Below are positions 1-6,794 of a stretch of DNA of 7,378 nucleotides, piece by piece; the first letter of the stretch is position 1, and each line of letters starts with the position of its first letter. A program made the translations under genes and the position numbers. The DNA comes from Acetobacteraceae bacterium (GTDB lineage: Bacteria > Pseudomonadota > Alphaproteobacteria > Acetobacterales > Acetobacteraceae), in contig JASHVB010000318.1 of the NCBI GenBank assembly GCA_030039695.1, positions 1 through 7,378 on the forward strand, written 5' to 3'. Below the pieces are notes generated by a model, which saw only the letters and a list, made by a program, of their open reading frames with translations, did not search any database and was not told where the DNA came from.

Positions 1-375
1 CTGTCCACCTTCGGCGTTGCAGCCGTCGTCCTCGACAGAGAACTTGATCGGGTGGCCATCGATCGCGTTGCCGTGGTCCTTGAAGGACACCTGGGCACCG
101 CGCATTGAGTCGGTGCCAAGCGCCGTGTCGGGACCGGAGATCACCCAGTAGCCGCCGATCTGGATTGGTGCGCCCTTGGGAATACGGATGACGCCGATCG
201 GGTCGGTCACTGGCCCGACCTTCACCGCGTTGGCCGGCGCCGGACCGAGGAACGGCAGCATGCCCCCAAGCGCCACAACAGCGAGCCAAACGCGGTGCCG
301 TGCGCGCGGTTCGCCGACCGGGTGGTTTCCCGTCCGACTGGCTGAGACGCCGAAGCAGCGAGTGCGATTGCGCAT
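1..375 (-). CDS. LivK-like periplasmic substrate-binding protein of an ABC transporter (N-terminal part, cut by window edge)
   Basis: The frame is open from the ATG at 375 to the window edge, giving 125 residues with no stop. After a basic stretch (residues 1-28) comes a hydrophobic segment (about 29-48) ending in an Ala-Asn-Ala signal peptidase I-type site near residue 50, so export to the periplasm is expected. The mature part reads IQIGGYWVISGPDTALGTDS (72-90 region) and later VEDDGCNAEGGQ (114-125). Both are typical of the Peripla_BP_6 / LivK family, which binds branched-chain amino acids, amides or other small ligands and delivers them to a LivHMGF-type permease. The start is supported by a strong Shine-Dalgarno sequence (GGGAGG, about 8 bases upstream). 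The ligand cannot be told from this part, and the n-region is unusually long. The family call is sure; the substrate is unknown. Confidence 0.88.
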   Translation of the reverse strand, partial: MRNRTRCFGVSASRTGNHPVGEPRARHRVWLAVVALGGMLPFLGPAPANAVKVGPVTDPIGVIRIPKGAPIQIGGYWVISGPDTALGTDSMRGAQVSFKDHGNAIDGHPIKFSVEDDGCNAEGGQ

Positions 376-432
376 GTGGTGACCTCCCTCACGAGAGCCT
401 GTTCCCGGCTGTGCAATAGTCGTACCGCCGTT

Positions 433-447
433 TACCCAGTTTGGGTA
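433..447. promoter_or_regulatory. Palindromic operator candidate upstream of the substrate-binding protein gene
   Basis: The sequence TACCCAGTTTGGGTA is a perfect 6-base inverted repeat with a 3-base centre, lying 57 bases upstream of the start codon at 375. On the minus strand a weak -10-like TATTGC follows it, with about the right spacing for the palindrome to cover the -35 position. That layout would suit an activator-dependent promoter. The symmetry is seen directly; the regulator and the role are inferred. Confidence 0.4.
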
Positions 448-516
448 GCGCTTCATGGGGCAGAGCCGGGGCGGGTGTGAGGACGGCAAATGCGCCCGCG
501 TCCTGAAAGCCTGCGC

Positions 517-1008
517 TTACCGGGGTTTCCGCAACCGATACAATGGACGTGGCGGCCGGCGGAGACACCGGGCCAGACCAGCGCGCCTATCGCTGAGGCG
601 ATTCCAAGCCCGATCGATGACGAGCCGCCGACGGTTCATACGCTCGCCAAGCCAGCCGAGCAGCAATTGCAGGATAATTGCGCCGATCAGCAGAATGGAG
701 ATCAGAAGCGTCACCGCCCGCTCGGTCCAGCCCACATTCATGGCACAGAGCGGCTGGTATGAGATCCAGGCCGCTTCCAACGCGACGTTCACCGGGGTGG
801 CCAGGAGCGCGACCGGCGCGAGCGCGCGGTAACGGAGTACAATCGGATGAGTCGGCCGCTCGAAGGCGGGAGCACGGACCCAAGGCATCGCCGCAGAGAG
901 CAGGGCAAGGAGGGCGATGCCGCTCGCGATCAGGACGGGCACCCGAGCCTCCACGCCCACCGAAGTGGAGTGGTGGGCTGAGATTTCCTGAGCTTTCCCG
1001 ACACTCAT
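517..1008 (-). CDS. Hypothetical membrane protein with about three transmembrane segments
   Basis: I do not recognise the family. The ATG at 1008 is preferred to a GTG at 1074 because an AGGT Shine-Dalgarno-like sequence lies about 6 bases upstream of it; this gives 163 residues. Hydrophobic segments lie at about residues 23-43, 62-88 and 98-122. The third is a very clean run of Leu/Ile (AVTLLISILLIGAIILQLLL) followed by a strongly basic C-terminal tail, so the tail probably faces the cytoplasm. Codon third positions are mostly G or C in this frame, as in the surrounding genes, and the other frames here lack coherent hydrophobic segments. The gene ends 141 bases before the substrate-binding protein gene on the same strand. 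The gap contains the palindrome, so separate transcription is likely. Confidence 0.6.
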   Translation of the reverse strand: MSVGKAQEISAHHSTSVGVEARVPVLIASGIALLALLSAAMPWVRAPAFERPTHPIVLRYRALAPVALLATPVNVALEAAWISYQPLCAMNVGWTERAVTLLISILLIGAIILQLLLGWLGERMNRRRLVIDRAWNRLSDRRAGLARCLRRPPRPLYRLRKPR

Positions 1009-1591
1009 TTCAGACCTGACATGCCCGATCTGAGGCACTGAAATCACTGCCCTTTCCGCACCCGGGGTGCGCACTGCGCGCCGACGAACAAAGTGGATGC
1101 TGCGTCAGAGGACGGCGAAGCGCGTCCCCGGGGGTCCCACCTGCGGCTGGGTGACGCGTGTCGGAATGCGGAGGTTCTCAACCACCAAGAAGAGTGCTCA
1201 GCGTACCGGGACGACACATCACTGATCAGCAGGCGAAGCTGTACATGACGCACGGGCAAACGCACAACCGGCAAGCCGCCTCTTCGTCGATCTGGTAAGG
1301 TATTTCGACTTCACTGCTCCGCTACTCAAGCGCATAGATCAATTCACCAAGGATCCCCGCCGGGCCGTGCCGGTGGAATCAGCGGCGCAACAAGGGACCA
1401 CTCCTCGTCGGCCAGATCTCTCGGGTCGTGTAGTCGGCCGCGGTCATGTCGCGCCCGGTTCTCAGCAGTCCACATGCGATACCTCGCGGATCAATGCCGC
1501 ACATCGGACCGTGGGCGCCGGCGGCGTTCAAGCCCCCTTGGTAACCGACTCTGATGATTCCTGAACCTTCAGACCGGACGCTGAGATCCGG
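1009..1591. other. Gene-poor region with decayed coding traces
   Basis: No intact gene is supported here. A possible IS21 transposase N-terminus (1203-1298, listed separately) is the only recognisable trace. In another plus frame, about 1280-1563, an open stretch reads LFVDLVRYFDFTAPLLKRID at its start. This looks protein-like but then drifts into low-quality sequence, and I cannot assign a family. The short open frames on both strands (1044-1274 minus, 1367-1564 plus) have no ribosome binding site or domain signature. The stretch probably holds remains of former genes. Confidence 0.4.
1203..1298 (+). pseudogene. Possible IS21-family IstA transposase N-terminal relic
   Basis: One plus frame reads PGRHITDQQAKLYMTHGQTH and then NRQAA, followed by an early stop at 1296-1298. 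As I recall the family, many IS21 IstA proteins begin with a similar helix-turn-helix leader: Met-Pro-Gly-Arg, then Thr-Asp-x-Gln, then Leu-Tyr-Met, then Gln-x-x-x-Ala-Ala. The expected ATG is GTA here (1203-1205) and the similarity is lost after about 28 codons, so it cannot be functional. No IstB or further IstA sequence follows. The match is short and made from memory, so it is tentative. Confidence 0.35.
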
Positions 1592-2269
1592 CTACACCAG
1601 CAGAGCTATCGCACCAAAATGCAAGGCGGCACCTGAAAGAACCATAGTGTGCCAGATCGCATTATGAAAGCGAAAGCCACTCCAGGCATGAATGAGCGCA
1701 CCAGCCGAGTAGACGATGCCGCCGAACAGCAGCAACAGTGGCGAAGGCTCGGCGACGGAGGAAATCAGAACGGGAAGAAATCCAAGGACCACCCATCCCA
1801 TAGCGATATATAAGCCCACCGACAAAAAACCGGACTGAGGAACAGCAGAGAATTTCAGTATCACACCCGCAATCGCCAGAGCCCAGATTATTCCTAACAG
1901 GAGATGTCCGGAGAATTTCGGAAATGCATTTAAAGCAAAAGGCGTGTAGCTGGCGGCGATCATCACAAAAATCATGGCGTGATCTAATCGGCGCAATTTA
2001 GATTTGATGCGTCGAGCGGCTACCAGATTGTAGAGCGCCGATGCCGACAACATGCTGAGCAGGCTAGAGGCATAAATCCAGATTGATGCCGTGAGTTTGG
2101 TGCTTGCGTCCGGTGGCAGACGGGAAATTAACCAGACCACACCGCCTAATGCCAAAGCGGTGCCGACGAGATGCACAACCCGGTCGGCGAGGAGTTCTAC
2201 ACGATCATAACGAGGAAACTCGTAAGGCTTCGGTCGTATGTAGGTCATGGTTGTGCGGTTTTCAGTCAT
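1592..2269 (-). CDS. Hemolysin III family (PAQR-like / TrhA-type) integral membrane protein
   Basis: This is a 225-residue protein, close to the usual 200-230 of bacterial HlyIII/TrhA proteins, with about seven hydrophobic segments. Family landmarks are in order: Glu25-x-x-Ala-Asp29-x-x-x-His33 before the first membrane segment, the SALYN block (76-81), Arg-Arg-Leu-Asp-His97 followed by IFVMIAASYTPF (100-111), and a C-terminal His202-x-x-x-x-His207 (IWH) plus His217. In the PAQR superfamily the Asp and His residues form a membrane-embedded metal (zinc) site. Bacterial members are linked to membrane homeostasis rather than proven haemolysis. The first ATG is chosen because AGGA lies about 7 bases upstream; the Met at residue 8 has no such signal. 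The gene looks less GC-rich than its neighbours (several A/T-rich codons such as TTT AAA) and is flanked by IS relics, so acquisition by transfer is plausible. Confidence 0.9.
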   Translation of the reverse strand: MTENRTTMTYIRPKPYEFPRYDRVELLADRVVHLVGTALALGGVVWLISRLPPDASTKLTASIWIYASSLLSMLSASALYNLVAARRIKSKLRRLDHAMIFVMIAASYTPFALNAFPKFSGHLLLGIIWALAIAGVILKFSAVPQSGFLSVGLYIAMGWVVLGFLPVLISSVAEPSPLLLLFGGIVYSAGALIHAWSGFRFHNAIWHTMVLSGAALHFGAIALLV

Positions 2270-2371
2270 TCGGAGTCCTCATCCCAGCGCGCTCGCCGTA
2301 GAGCGTGCAGCTTCTGCGGAACGCGCAGCCGGACATAACAGAGCAAGTGCTGCAGGTGCTCGGGTTATTGA

Positions 2372-2596
2372 TATCACACCAGTACCGTTGAGGGCTACTT
2401 CGGCATCCTCAAGCGCAGGATTTATGGCGTCCATCAGCACCTTAGAGAGGCGCATTTACACCGCTACGTGGCCGAATTCGTCTTGCCGTACGGTTTGCGG
2501 ATCAAGCAGGACGTCGATGATGAAACCCGCACGGATCTGATCCTCCAACGCACTTGGGGATGGCGGCTCGCGTACCAAACCACTGATAGAACATAG
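2372..2596 (+). pseudogene. IS1595-family (ISXO2-like) transposase, C-terminal relic
   Basis: The frame reads HTSTVEGYFGILKRRIYGVH, then HQHLREAHLHRYVAEF, and ends with RLAYQTTDRT and a stop at 2594-2596. This is the C-terminal part of the DDE transposase domain of the IS1595/ISXO2 family; the Glu in TVEG fits the catalytic Glu. The Arg-Tyr-Asn motif normally found after AEF is replaced by a degenerate stretch. The frame closes upstream at a TGA (2369-2371). Just before, a second frame (about 2340-2375) reads GARVIDI, which would join in register if one C were restored, so a frameshift is likely and the relic may begin somewhat earlier. The N-terminal zinc-ribbon and most of the catalytic domain are absent, so it cannot transpose. 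It lies back to back with the hemolysin III gene. Confidence 0.8.
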
Positions 2597-2690
2597 CGAG
2601 CGGCGCTTATCGCGTAGGATGGCCCGCGACCACGCTTGGTGACGCTGGTCGCTCATCGCTGATCCTCAGCAGGGCAAGTCGGCGTTGCAT

Positions 2691-2718
2691 GGGCCGGCGA
2701 GATGACTTCCGCCGGCCC
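2691..2718. repeat. Perfect 9-bp GC-rich inverted repeat (hairpin)
   Basis: GGGCCGGCG at 2691-2699 is followed by a 10-base loop and its exact complement CGCCGGCCC at 2710-2718. There is no T-run on either side, so it is not a canonical rho-independent terminator. It sits 45 bases before the start of the 63-residue small gene and about 95 bases after the IS1595 relic. It could be an untranslated leader structure, a remnant of an IS end, or a protein-binding site. Confidence 0.6.
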
Positions 2719-2763
2719 GCTCGCTATCCTTGAAGGCGCTGCCAATCCCAAGGAGTGAGCGTC

Positions 2764-2955
2764 ATGCCTCCGACGTTTGAGCCCCAAAGCCCTCCCGGTA
2801 TCGCTCGGCCTTTTGCGCCACAAATAGGAGAGAACGACACCAGCGAGCGAATCGCGCGCGCGCTGGAGCATATTGCCGTTGTGCTTTCCGCAATCGACCA
2901 CAATCTGGGAGTTATGGTCAGTCGCTTCCCGATCGAGCGCAGCCGAGAGCTCTGA
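2764..2955 (+). CDS. Small hypothetical protein, 63 residues
   Basis: A perfect Shine-Dalgarno AAGGAG (2750-2755) stands 8 bases before the ATG at 2764, which decides this start over the in-frame GTG at 2755. The protein has a Pro-rich N-terminal third (MPPTFEPQSPPGIARPF) and then an amphipathic helix-like stretch, SERIARALEHIAVVLSAIDH (about residues 27-46), with hydrophobic residues spaced as in a short coiled coil or dimerising helix. There is no signal peptide, Cys pair or membrane segment. Similar short proteins with an ALEHIA-type helix are common hypotheticals in rhizobial genomes, but I know no function. Longer minus-strand frames overlap it but lack ribosome binding sites and sensible composition. 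Confidence 0.65.
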   Translation: MPPTFEPQSPPGIARPFAPQIGENDTSERIARALEHIAVVLSAIDHNLGVMVSRFPIERSREL

Positions 2956-2994
2956 CCCGGCGAGGGTCGGCGCAATCCGCCCCTCCATTTTCCG

Positions 2995-3372
2995 GTGCTG
3001 ATCGCGAGGAAGTTGTCCCATGCCAGCAATCCCAATTCCCGTCCGGAGGATGAAAAGCGGCAGTTTGAGCGGTTCATTGAGACCCCGCGCGAGGTCGAAG
3101 CCGGCGATACAGACGAGGCGTTGGAAGCGGGCCTTAGAAAGATCACTCCACCCAAGCGCGCTGCGGCATCGGAAATCAGGGCGGCGACGCCGCTGGTGCA
3201 GTGTTCCGGCCATCTGGCACCCGGCGCACCAGCAGGGCGTCCCTTCCCTCGGCCGCCCGGCAGCGCATCACGGTCAGCGGGTCGTAATGCGGCGCCAGCG
3301 GCGGCACGGCGACTAAGCCTCGGGGGAGCCGTGAACAGCTGGGTGGCGGAGTTAGGTCCGCGACGGCCTTGA
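2995..3372 (+). pseudogene. Small conserved-looking protein gene, probably frameshifted at its start and read through at its end
   Basis: The frame starting at GTG 2995 contains a convincing core at about residues 18-55: EDEKRQFERFIETPREVEAG, then DTDEALEAGLRKITPPKR. This acidic, helical pattern (ERFIETxxEVxxxDxxEAxExxLxKI-PPK) resembles a class of 50-70 residue hypothetical proteins in Alphaproteobacteria. The best ribosome binding site (GAGGAAG, 3006-3012) points to the ATG at 3020, but that ATG is one base out of frame with the core. One extra G would restore ATG-GCC-AGC and a start reading MASNPNSRPED. The residues after about 60 are low-quality Pro/Arg/Ala sequence, suggesting loss of the native stop. 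Alternatively translation begins at GTG 2995 or an in-frame TTG. Function unknown. Confidence 0.5.
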
Positions 3373-3398
3373 TGTAGCCCGCACGGGACCCGCCAAGG

Positions 3399-3593
3399 GT
3401 GACGCTCGCGCCAGCCTACGGTCCTGACGTGAACCGGATCGAGCAGGTGTTCGCCAACCTCAAAACCCTGCTCCGCAAGGCAGCCGGGCGAACCACCGGC
3501 GCGGTGTGTGAACGCATCGACACGCTGCTCGATCAGTTCAGCTCAGAGGAATGCGCCAACTACCTGCGCAATGCTCGACATGGTGCAACCTGA
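3399..3593 (+). pseudogene. IS630-family transposase, C-terminal relic
   Basis: The 64 residues include YGPDVNRIEQVFANLKTLLR and then SSEECANYLRNARHGAT at the end. This matches the last catalytic part of IS630/Tc1-like DDE transposases, whose consensus is roughly YSPDLNPIEQ.FA.LK, with C-terminal ECANYxRNAGY. The catalytic Glu of the IEQ motif is present, but the rest of the DDE domain and the N-terminal DNA-binding part are missing; an in-frame TAG at 3375-3377 closes the frame upstream. The GTG at 3399 is only the first possible start in a truncated frame. The stop is followed by GATCCGAATCCGCTCTAA, where a TA at 3607-3608 could mark the old right end, since IS630 elements insert at TA. It lies next to the end of the ATPase operon. 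Confidence 0.82.
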
Positions 3594-3699
3594 TCCGAAT
3601 CCGCTCTAAAGGATACACAAGCCCGCATGTGGCTGCCGTTATCTCGGTCAATGCATCAGCTGGCGCGTCGATGGGTTACATTGTGCGGTGATGATTTGA

Positions 3700-4524
3700 T
3701 CACATTGCGGCCGCAAGCTCGACCAATTCCGCGGTGATTGCTTCCTGCCGCACTCGATGCTCTGTCAGTGTGAGTTCTGCCAGCATGTCCTGCACCTTGG
3801 TGCGAGCGCGCACCATCGCTGCGGCACGCACCTCATTTTCGGCAACGAAGGCCTGCATTGCCGCTTCGCAGAGCGTGGCAAAGACGTACTCTTCGGCCAG
3901 TTTCTCCAACAGGGCATCCGGCGACAGGGTGGTCAACGGCGGCACGCTTGGCTGTAGGACCGGAAATCGACTCCGGTCCAGCGGCAGCAGGGACTGGCAT
4001 GTCACGGCTACGCCCGCCCCGCGGGAGAAGGTGGGAAAAACCACTTCGACGCCGCAAGGCTGCCGTGCCGCCATCCACTCGTACAACGCCTCTGCCACCC
4101 GAATGCACACGTTGGAAACGCCCGCAGACTGTGTGGCCATGGCGCGCTGCCACACCGGCGCAATCCCATGTGTCGGCGCCAGCAGCAGACCCCGGCTGCC
4201 GAGGAGGAACACATCCGCCGGTGAACGCCCAGCAGCCACTGCGAGTACTTGCTCGACAAATCCGCCCACGAAACCTTGCTCCGCGCAGAACACGATCCGC
4301 GCGAGGTCGCCCCGTCGGGGATTGCTTTCAACATCCGCATCCTGCAGCCGCAATGCCTGCGCCGTTGCTTGAGCCACTGCGCCTGAATAGGCGCGCGCGC
4401 CCGGCAGCAATTCTCTGCTCTGCTTCGCATGCGCCGCCGCGATGCCGCGCATCGCTCCGATCACCACGTCTAGTTGCCGCACGCCGCGAATGCGCGAGCG
4501 AACAGCGGCAAGGTCCTCAGCCAT
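3700..4524 (-). CDS. atpG: N-type F1Fo-ATPase subunit gamma
   Basis: Gamma is the central rotor shaft of F1 and couples the c-ring to alpha/beta catalysis. Starting at ATG 4524 the product is 274 residues, slightly shorter than the usual 285-295. The N-terminal helix has the family pattern, [20 protein letters not shown], and the C-terminal helix ends with [20 protein letters not shown], close to the standard gamma ending (RQAAIT-EL-EI). The central block AEQGFVGGF (about 98-106) matches the Rossmann-like domain signature. The start at 4524 is chosen because GCAGG lies about 9 bases upstream and [11 protein letters not shown] suits the family; the longer frame from 4578 would add 18 residues from inside atpA. 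It overlaps the atpA stop by 8 bases, so coupled translation is expected. It is the last gene of the operon here, as in known N-ATPase operons. No clear terminator follows. Confidence 0.93.
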   Translation of the reverse strand: MAEDLAAVRSRIRGVRQLDVVIGAMRGIAAAHAKQSRELLPGARAYSGAVAQATAQALRLQDADVESNPRRGDLARIVFCAEQGFVGGFVEQVLAVAAGRSPADVFLLGSRGLLLAPTHGIAPVWQRAMATQSAGVSNVCIRVAEALYEWMAARQPCGVEVVFPTFSRGAGVAVTCQSLLPLDRSRFPVLQPSVPPLTTLSPDALLEKLAEEYVFATLCEAAMQAFVAENEVRAAAMVRARTKVQDMLAELTLTEHRVRQEAITAELVELAAAM

Positions 4525-6043
4525 GATGGACCTGCTGCGCCAGCAATCCGGCGACCGCCGCACGCAGCGTAGCGGCAACCGCTTCGCCCATGTATCCGTC
4601 GTGACCGATGCTCGTCACCGCCGAGGCAGCATGCGCGTCCAGCCAGTCCGGCAGTGCCACACGTAGTCCGGCCACCGATGTATGGGGCACCGAATCCAGC
4701 ATCCCCTCGCGCAAGGCGAGCGCCAGCGTCACTTCGTCGACCAGCCGCAACGGCGCGAATTGCGGCTGAACCAGCAACGCGCGCAACCGCTCTCCGCGCG
4801 CAATCTGCTTTTGGACGCGCGCATCGGGCGCGCCGCCGAACCGAGTAAATAATTCCAGTTCGAGGAACTGCGCATAGTCCAGGCGGAACATGCCGGTGGT
4901 CTCACGCAAGGCCGGCGCCTGAGTCTTGCCGCCGACGCGGCTGACGCTGGTGCCGATGTCGATCGCCGGCTTTTGGCCCGCATGAAACAATCGCGCATCC
5001 AGCACGAGCTGACCGTCGGTGATGGAAATCAGGTTTGTGGGGATATAGGCGCTGAGATTGCCGGCGTCGGTCTCGACAATCGGCAGCGCTGTCAGCGACC
5101 CGCCGCCCAGTTCCGGCGACAGTTTCGCGGCGCGTTCCAACAGGCGTGCATGCAGGTAAAAAATGTCGCCTGGATAAGCCTCCCGGCCGGGTGGATGGCG
5201 CGTGAGCAGCGCTATCTCACGATGCGTTGCCGCGTGCTTGGTCAGGTCATCGAAGACCACCAGAGCATGCTGGCCTCGGTCACGGAAATACTCGGCCACG
5301 GTCATGCCGGCGAAGGGCGCGATCCATTGCAATCCGGGTGCGGAGGCAGCACCGGCCACGACGAAGACGCAGCGCTCCGGTGCACCGAGACGCCGCACAG
5401 CGTCGATGACCCGCGACACGGTCGAGGATTTCTGCCCCACGGCGACATAGACGCAGATCATGTCGCTGGATCGCTGATTGATCACGGTATCGACCGCGAT
5501 GGCGGTCTTGCCGATGGCGCGGTCGCCGATGATCAGTTCGCGTTGGCCGCGGCCGAGGGGGAACAATGAATCGATGGCGAGAATACCGGTCTGCACCGGC
5601 TGAGTAACGAGGGCACGGTCGAGGATTTCAGGCGCCGGGCGTTCTACCGGATCGTGACGCTCGGCTTCGACCGGCGAACCCCCGTCAAGAGGCCGGCCGA
5701 GCGGATCGACCACCCGGCCCAGCAAACCGGCACCAACGACGGTGCGCAGGACTTCCCCGGTGCGGCGCACCGTCGCGCCCGCTTCCAGCATGCCGATGTC
5801 GTCGAGCAGTACGCACCCGATCGCATCGGCGTCCAGGGTCTGGGCAAAGCCAAGCTGACCGGTTTCGAATCGCATCACTTCGTCCAGCCTCGCGTTGGGC
5901 AGGCCGGTGACCATGGCGATGCCATCCCCGATGCTTGCGACATGGCCGATCTCGGCGATCTCCGGTGCGAGCGGTGTCGCCGCGACGCGCCGGCGTGCGC
6001 CTTCAAGCCACGTGCTGTGCGACGTCATCGGCAGCGACTTCAT
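4517..6043 (-). CDS. atpA: N-type F1Fo-ATPase subunit alpha
   Basis: Alpha is the non-catalytic nucleotide-binding subunit of the F1 alpha3beta3 head. At 508 residues it is of normal length. In order: the N-terminal beta-barrel (about 30-95, [18 protein letters not shown]), the P-loop GDRAIGKT (173-180), the Walker B-like LVVFDD (261-266), the ATP synthase alpha/beta signature [20 protein letters not shown] (284-303), and SVSRVGG (366-372) holding the inter-subunit Arg finger (Arg369). The usual alpha P-loop is GDRQTGKT; here Gln and Thr are replaced by Ala and Ile, while Gly, Lys and Thr of the motif remain. The ATG at 6043 overlaps the end of atpF by 41 bases; ATG 6028 (Met6) is an equally possible start, and neither has a strong ribosome binding site, so translational coupling is likely. 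No delta gene lies between atpF and atpA. Confidence 0.96.
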   Translation of the reverse strand: MKSLPMTSHSTWLEGARRRVAATPLAPEIAEIGHVASIGDGIAMVTGLPNARLDEVMRFETGQLGFAQTLDADAIGCVLLDDIGMLEAGATVRRTGEVLRTVVGAGLLGRVVDPLGRPLDGGSPVEAERHDPVERPAPEILDRALVTQPVQTGILAIDSLFPLGRGQRELIIGDRAIGKTAIAVDTVINQRSSDMICVYVAVGQKSSTVSRVIDAVRRLGAPERCVFVVAGAASAPGLQWIAPFAGMTVAEYFRDRGQHALVVFDDLTKHAATHREIALLTRHPPGREAYPGDIFYLHARLLERAAKLSPELGGGSLTALPIVETDAGNLSAYIPTNLISITDGQLVLDARLFHAGQKPAIDIGTSVSRVGGKTQAPALRETTGMFRLDYAQFLELELFTRFGGAPDARVQKQIARGERLRALLVQPQFAPLRLVDEVTLALALREGMLDSVPHTSVAGLRVALPDWLDAHAASAVTSIGHDGYMGEAVAATLRAAVAGLLAQQVHHG

Positions 6044-6755
6044 GCAACGATCGCGTGATGCGGTCGAGGTCGGCGCGCCACGAATTGCGGATCAAGAGAG
6101 ACGGCGCCCCGAGCTCGATGCCAGCGAGCAAGGTGGGGTCAGTGCGGAAGTTGATACGCGGTGGCGCGCCAAGCGCCCGAGTGAGGCTTGCGCGTGTGTC
6201 GGCTTGCGTGGTGTCGTCCATCGGCACAGCAGAAACCAACTCAAGCTCCGCGCTTGCCAAAGCGGCACGCGCGGGATGCATTGCAAGTGTTTCCGCCAGG
6301 GTATCGACGAAAATGCGGTTCAGCGTGTGTGGCGGTACGCGTTGCAAGAGGCGCGTGGCAATGGCCACGGCAAGATCAGCAGCCTCGCGTTCCAGCGTCT
6401 CACGCATGCTTTGCCGCTCGCCTGCGATGGCTTGGTGTGCATCGGCCTGCAATCGTGCCGCCGCTTCGGTAGCGTGCTGCAGCAAAGTGGCGCGTTCGGC
6501 CTCGGCAGCGGCGTGGGCCTCGGTGAGGATACGCTGGCCTTCTGCGGCCAGGCCATCACGCTGGTGGGCCAGCGATGCCGCTTCATTCGCTGTCTTCTGA
6601 CGCTGTTCTTCCGCGTCGGCCAGCAGCTTGTCTGCCGCTTCACGCCGCGCGGCGATGACTGCGGCAACTGGACGGAACAGGAACCGTGCCAATAGCCAGA
6701 CGAGAACCAGGACGTTCACCGTCTGTAGCGCCAAGGTCCAAAGGTCGATGCGCAT
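6003..6755 (-). CDS. atpF: N-type F1Fo-ATPase subunit b with delta-like C-terminal domain
   Basis: This is the peripheral stator stalk. The 250-residue product is much longer than a normal b subunit (about 155-170). A single N-terminal membrane helix (about 7-29, [18 protein letters not shown]) ends in the typical FLFRPV motif. A long Ala/Glu/Arg-rich coiled coil follows (about 30-145). The C-terminal about 90 residues differ in character, and [16 protein letters not shown] with [14 protein letters not shown] (about 201-234) resembles the end of the delta subunit (DPxLIGGxxI-x-IxDxxIDxSxRxxLxxL). No separate atpH is present between atpF and atpA, so this fusion probably supplies the delta function that ties the stalk to the top of F1. 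It starts 39 bases after atpE ends; the ribosome binding site lies in a hairpin (listed separately). Confidence 0.93.
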   Translation of the reverse strand: MRIDLWTLALQTVNVLVLVWLLARFLFRPVAAVIAARREAADKLLADAEEQRQKTANEAASLAHQRDGLAAEGQRILTEAHAAAEAERATLLQHATEAAARLQADAHQAIAGERQSMRETLEREAADLAVAIATRLLQRVPPHTLNRIFVDTLAETLAMHPARAALASAELELVSAVPMDDTTQADTRASLTRALGAPPRINFRTDPTLLAGIELGAPSLLIRNSWRADLDRITRSLHEVAADDVAQHVA

Positions 6756-6773
6756 GGGAGGTACTAACCTCTC
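6756..6773 (-). promoter_or_regulatory. Hairpin covering the atpF ribosome binding site
   Basis: Read on the minus strand, GAGAGGT-TAGT-ACCTCCC directly precedes the atpF ATG. The arms pair at six of seven positions around a 4-base loop. The only good Shine-Dalgarno-like sequence (GAGAGG) lies in the first arm, so folding would hide it. Ribosomes finishing atpE could open it, or it could lower the b-to-c ratio; c is needed in many copies and b in few. The pairing is seen; the role is inferred. Confidence 0.45.
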
Positions 6774-6794
6774 ACATCCGCCCTCATCGCCCGC

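Noticed and set aside
455..1019. Plus-strand frames of 90-125 residues opposite the membrane protein gene
   Set aside because: Arg/Pro/Ser-rich shadows; the minus-strand frame has the coherent hydrophobic segments and coding-like third positions.
1044..1274. Minus-strand 76-residue frame
   Set aside because: No ribosome binding site, no domain, and composition typical of random GC-rich frames.
2653..3213. Long minus-strand open frame (186 residues), with a second at 2724-3155
   Set aside because: It lies antisense to the small plus-strand genes with better ribosome binding sites, shows no domain or membrane pattern, and has shadow-like Arg/Ser/Pro-rich composition.
3594..3699. Search for a rho-independent terminator after atpG
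   Set aside because: Only short imperfect repeats (ACATTGTGCGG / CACATTGCGG) were seen, with no GC stem followed by a T-run on the minus strand.
3705..3716. 12-base palindrome TTGCGGCCGCAA near the end of atpG
   Set aside because: It falls in the Leu-Ala-Ala-Ala codons at the C-terminus and is explained by coding sequence; no loop or T-run to act as a terminator.
3734..4526. Plus-strand open frames of 212 and 222 residues opposite atpG
   Set aside because: They are antisense shadows of a well-supported gamma subunit gene in GC-rich DNA.
4525..4578. Upstream start for atpG adding 18 residues
   Set aside because: The extra residues do not fit the gamma N-terminus, and the ATG at 4524 has a suitable ribosome binding site and family-like [11 protein letters not shown] start.
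5895..6695. Plus-strand open frame of 266 residues opposite atpF
   Set aside because: It is an antisense shadow of atpF; no coherent motif.
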